Positions 63,605 to 64,000 of a stretch of DNA of 64,000 bases are shown here, in pieces (positions within the stretch are counted from its first letter, which is position 1; every line of letters begins with the position of its first letter). The notes below the pieces were generated by a model. That model saw only the letters and a list, made by a program, of their open reading frames with translations, did not search any database and was not told where the DNA came from. Position numbers and translations under genes: made by a program. The DNA comes from Amphiura filiformis (taxonomy: Eukaryota > Echinodermata > Ophiuroidea > Amphilepidida > Amphiuridae). The stretch spans positions 15,982,094 through 16,046,093 of the forward strand of contig NC_092647.1 in assembly GCF_039555335.1 (NCBI RefSeq), written 5' to 3'.

Positions 63605-64000
63605 TTACCCAAACTTTTATTTCACATTTCTTGAAAACTTTTATACCGTGTTTAAAATTACCCAAACTTTTATTTCAGAATACACATTTCTTGAACGCTT
63701 TTATACCGTGTTTAAAATTACCCAAACTTTTATTTCAGAATGCACATTTCTTGAAAACTTTTATACCGTGTTTAAAATTACCCAAACTTTTATTTCAGAA
63801 TGCACATTTCTTGAACACTTTTATACCGTGTTTAAAATTACCCAAACTTTTATTTCAGAATACACATTTCTTGAACGCTTTTATACCGTGTTTAAAATTA
63901 CCCAAACTTTTATTTCAGAATACACATTTCTTGAACACTTTTATACCGTGTTTAAAGTTACCTAAACTTTTATTTCTGAATGCACATTTCTTGAACACTT
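63605..64000 (+). repeat. 60-base tandem array running off the window end
   Basis: Unit of exactly 60 bases: CACATTTCTTGAACACTTTT, ATACCGTGTTTAAAATTACC and CAAACTTTTATTTCAGAATA. Over six copies are seen. Each contains a pyrimidine-rich TTTTATTTCAG acceptor-like string. Copies differ at a few sites, for example AACGC/AACAC/AAAAC. Confidence 0.92.

Noticed and set aside
63648-63965. 105-residue frame with 20-residue repeats
   Set aside because: Direct translation of the 60-base tandem array; kept as a finding about the array, not as a gene.

Overview
The window is eukaryotic and almost entirely intron and repeat. Coding sequence is confined to short exons (27-254 bases) with GT..AG borders and consistent phases, surrounded by MITEs, tRNA-derived SINEs, LINE and LTR-pol debris and tandem arrays. 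The exons encode C-type lectin-like domains (CTLDs). Domain content and repeat types suggest a marine invertebrate deuterostome (echinoderm or hemichordate type). That is inference; nothing in the sequence fixes a species.

Two plus-strand, head-to-tail genes were reconstructed by following splice sites and reading phase. Gene A (584-7750) is the 3' end of a type I membrane receptor: the C-terminal half of one CTLD, two complete CTLDs, a Pro/Thr-rich stalk, one transmembrane helix and a short tail with an FDNALY motif like the endocytic FxNxxY motif of the mannose receptor family. Gene B (9761 to beyond the window end; 33 exons, 4356 coding bases, 1452 codons seen) starts with a signal-peptide exon. 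It then encodes CTLD1-4, a farnesoic acid O-methyltransferase-like domain (FAMeT, Pfam Methyltransf_FA), CTLD5, a PAN/Apple-like domain, CTLD6-8 and the first exon of CTLD9. Most modules are bounded by phase-1 introns, the mark of exon shuffling. CTLD1, 2 and 4 carry the QPD triplet (galactose type). CTLD5, 6 and 8 carry EPN plus WND (mannose type). CTLD3 and CTLD7 have lost key ligands.

Layout: 1-580 tandem repeats in an intron of gene A; 584-7750 gene A; 7751-9760 3' flank and presumed promoter; 9761-9806 signal-peptide exon; 9807-17069 a long, repeat-rich first intron; 17070-33964 CTLD1-4; 35014-38704 FAMeT; 38705-42632 an intron with LINE remains and palindromic elements; 43443-47260 CTLD5; 47721-47957 PAN; 48337-54325 CTLD6, whose introns hold a large direct duplication and nested transposons; 55337-59598 CTLD7-8; 61382-61426 a linker exon; 63142-63317 the start of CTLD9.

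The most unusual features are the mixed Gal-type/Man-type receptor split by a FAMeT domain, and repeated local tandem duplications that include or adjoin exon ends and splice sites: six acceptor copies before CTLD7, three donor copies after its second exon, about 20 GTAAGT copies after exon 32, and dead copies of exons 6 and 20. In addition, three unrelated inverted-repeat elements each end 23-30 bases upstream of an exon. Both proteins are probably secretory-pathway pattern-recognition or endocytic receptors; this rests on family knowledge, not on direct evidence.
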